Origin: Chryseobacterium paludis
Lineage (GTDB): Bacteria > Bacteroidota > Bacteroidia > Flavobacteriales > Weeksellaceae
Length of the DNA stretch: 64,000 nucleotides
Assembly (NCBI RefSeq): GCF_025403485.1
Contig: NZ_CP099966.1
Coordinates: 4,067,001 to 4,131,000, forward strand
Direction: 5' to 3'
Shown here: in pieces, positions 63,057 through 64,000 of the stretch
Layout: every line of letters begins with the position of its first letter
Position numbering within the stretch: the stretch's first letter is position 1
Translations under genes and position numbers: made by a program
The notes under the pieces: model-generated
Seen by the model: the letters and a program-made list of their open reading frames with translations, nothing else
What the model was told of the DNA's origin: nothing
Databases searched by the model: none

Positions 63057-64000
63057 GTGGCAAATAATAAGTATCTCAATATATTTCTGTTCCTGTCGTT
63101 CTTATGTATGTCAGTAAATACTTTTGCACAGCAGGTACGTGACACGGCAATTATTAAGAAAGATTATGAACTGGCTGACCCTACTCAGTTTGAAGCCTTT
63201 TATGATGTAAAAACTGGTATGTACTATGTATATCCTAAAATTGGAAATACAGTGACCGGGCCTCCGACAGCGATGTCTCCGGAGGAATATAAGGAATTCA
63301 TGATGGCCAGTCAGACAAGAGCCTATTATAAAGATAAATCCGATAAATACAACCTACTTTTCCGAAAAGATAAAAGTGATGCACAAAGAAAAGGATTAAT
63401 TCCTGCATTGACCATTCGTAATAAGCTTTTCGAGACTATTTTTGGAAGTAATAAAATAGAAATAATCCCTACGGGATTCGCTTCTTTCGATTTTGCAGGG
63501 CTTTACCAGAAGATTGACAATCCATTAATTTTACCTCAAAACAGAACCAGCTTTACCTTTGATATCAATCAGAGAATTCAATTAGGATTATTGGGTAAAG
63601 TAGGAGAGAATCTCCAGTTGAAAGCCAACTATGATACCCAAAGTGGCTTTGCATTCGAAAATAGAATGAACCTGGTCTGGCAGGCCAAAGGAAGTTGGAA
63701 AGATTTGCAGACGAAAGGATTAGGAGATGTTAATTCACCGGCTTCCGGTTCAGAAGATAAAATCATCAAGAGAGTGGAATTCGGTAACGTAAACATGCCA
63801 CTTTCTACTAGCTTAATACGAGGTTCTCAATCACTATTTGGGGTGAAAACCGAATTCCAGTTAGGAAAAACCTTTGGAACAGTCGTGCTTTCCCAACAGC
63901 AGGGAGAGGCAAGAAATATTGTTGTTCAGGGCGGTGGAGCCGTAAACACCTTTAAGATAGATGCGATAGATTATGAAGACAATCAGCATTACTTTTTAGG
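63057..64000 (+). CDS. sprA: SprA, T9SS outer-membrane translocon (N-terminal part, runs off the window)
   Basis: Open from a GTG at 63057 (a TTG one codon earlier is possible) to the window edge, about 314 codons. After a signal peptide (NIFLFLSFLCMSVNTFAQ) comes the SprA N-terminus: TAIIKKDYELADPTQFEAFYD, LTIRNKLFETIFGSNKIEIIP, FDINQRIQLGLLGKVGE and LSQQQGEARNI (each in part). SprA forms the large barrel through which T9SS cargo leaves. Three T9SS cargo genes in this window would depend on it. Starts six bases after ruvA. Confidence 0.93.
   Translation, partial: MANNKYLNIFLFLSFLCMSVNTFAQQVRDTAIIKKDYELADPTQFEAFYDVKTGMYYVYPKIGNTVTGPPTAMSPEEYKEFMMASQTRAYYKDKSDKYNLLFRKDKSDAQRKGLIPALTIRNKLFETIFGSNKIEIIPTGFASFDFAGLYQKIDNPLILPQNRTSFTFDINQRIQLGLLGKVGENLQLKANYDTQSGFAFENRMNLVWQAKGSWKDLQTKGLGDVNSPASGSEDKIIKRVEFGNVNMPLSTSLIRGSQSLFGVKTEFQLGKTFGTVVLSQQQGEARNIVVQGGGAVNTFKIDAIDYEDNQHYFL

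Overview
The window looks like a chromosomal segment of a Bacteroidota (Flavobacteriia) genome, most likely Chryseobacterium or a close relative. The reasons are the AT-rich sequence, perfect flavobacterial -7 boxes of the TAnnTTTG type, type IX secretion (T9SS) substrates with C-terminal sorting domains, the start of sprA at the right edge, and short bacteriocin-like precursors with the LKK..GAGP leader style common in Chryseobacterium. There is no phage, insertion sequence, CRISPR array or plasmid function; the gene content is that of an ordinary chromosome with a few small accessory islands.

Layout. 1-5017: a PAP2 phosphatase (cut by the window edge), a secreted M43 zinc protease lipoprotein, and an overlapping three-gene operon of a membrane protein, a histidine kinase and a LuxR-type response regulator. 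5057-6970: two uncharacterised proteins sharing an NHGNLIPPD motif, and a solitary cysteine-rich peptide precursor with a knottin-like spacing. 7125-9719: clpB. 10079-25161: a nearly complete phenylacetate degradation cluster (TetR regulator, paaK, E, A, B, C, D, G, H, an unknown gene, I, J, Y, two passenger hydrolases, paaZ), closed by a strong terminator. Its spacers carry several short inverted-repeat families, and a palindrome overlaps the predicted start of paaK transcription. 25226-27243: SMI1/KNR4-like, DUF4241 and SMUG2-like genes.

27340-36848: T9SS cargo, a tail-collar protein, a crotonase, an operon with its own small winged-helix regulator and two identical operator-like sites, and two broken genes: a Coq4-like gene with one in-frame TAG and a T9SS subtilase with a -1 frameshift. 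36935-43741: dtd, a Rieske-like lipoprotein, greA with an attenuator-like leader, a HIT protein, clpX, a T9SS cargo protein and a TlpA-like thioredoxin. 43786-43859: tRNA-Met. 44114-49777: a peptide maturation and export island with a VKOR-thioredoxin protein, a C39-peptidase ABC transporter, an HlyD adaptor and two short precursors, one of them missed by normal ORF length cut-offs. 50070-64000: an S15 hydrolase, a candidate small RNA, DUF3810, a FucP-type sugar permease, PlsC, GtrA, an N-acetylglucosamine kinase-like protein, malic enzyme, a LamB-like porin, ruvA and the start of sprA.

The best candidates for something little described are the disulfide-oriented peptide island together with its distant cysteine-rich precursor, the NHGNLIPPD family beside a two-component operon, the twin-operator winged-helix regulon, and two candidate small RNAs. 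All calls come from reading sequence and translations; no database search was run.
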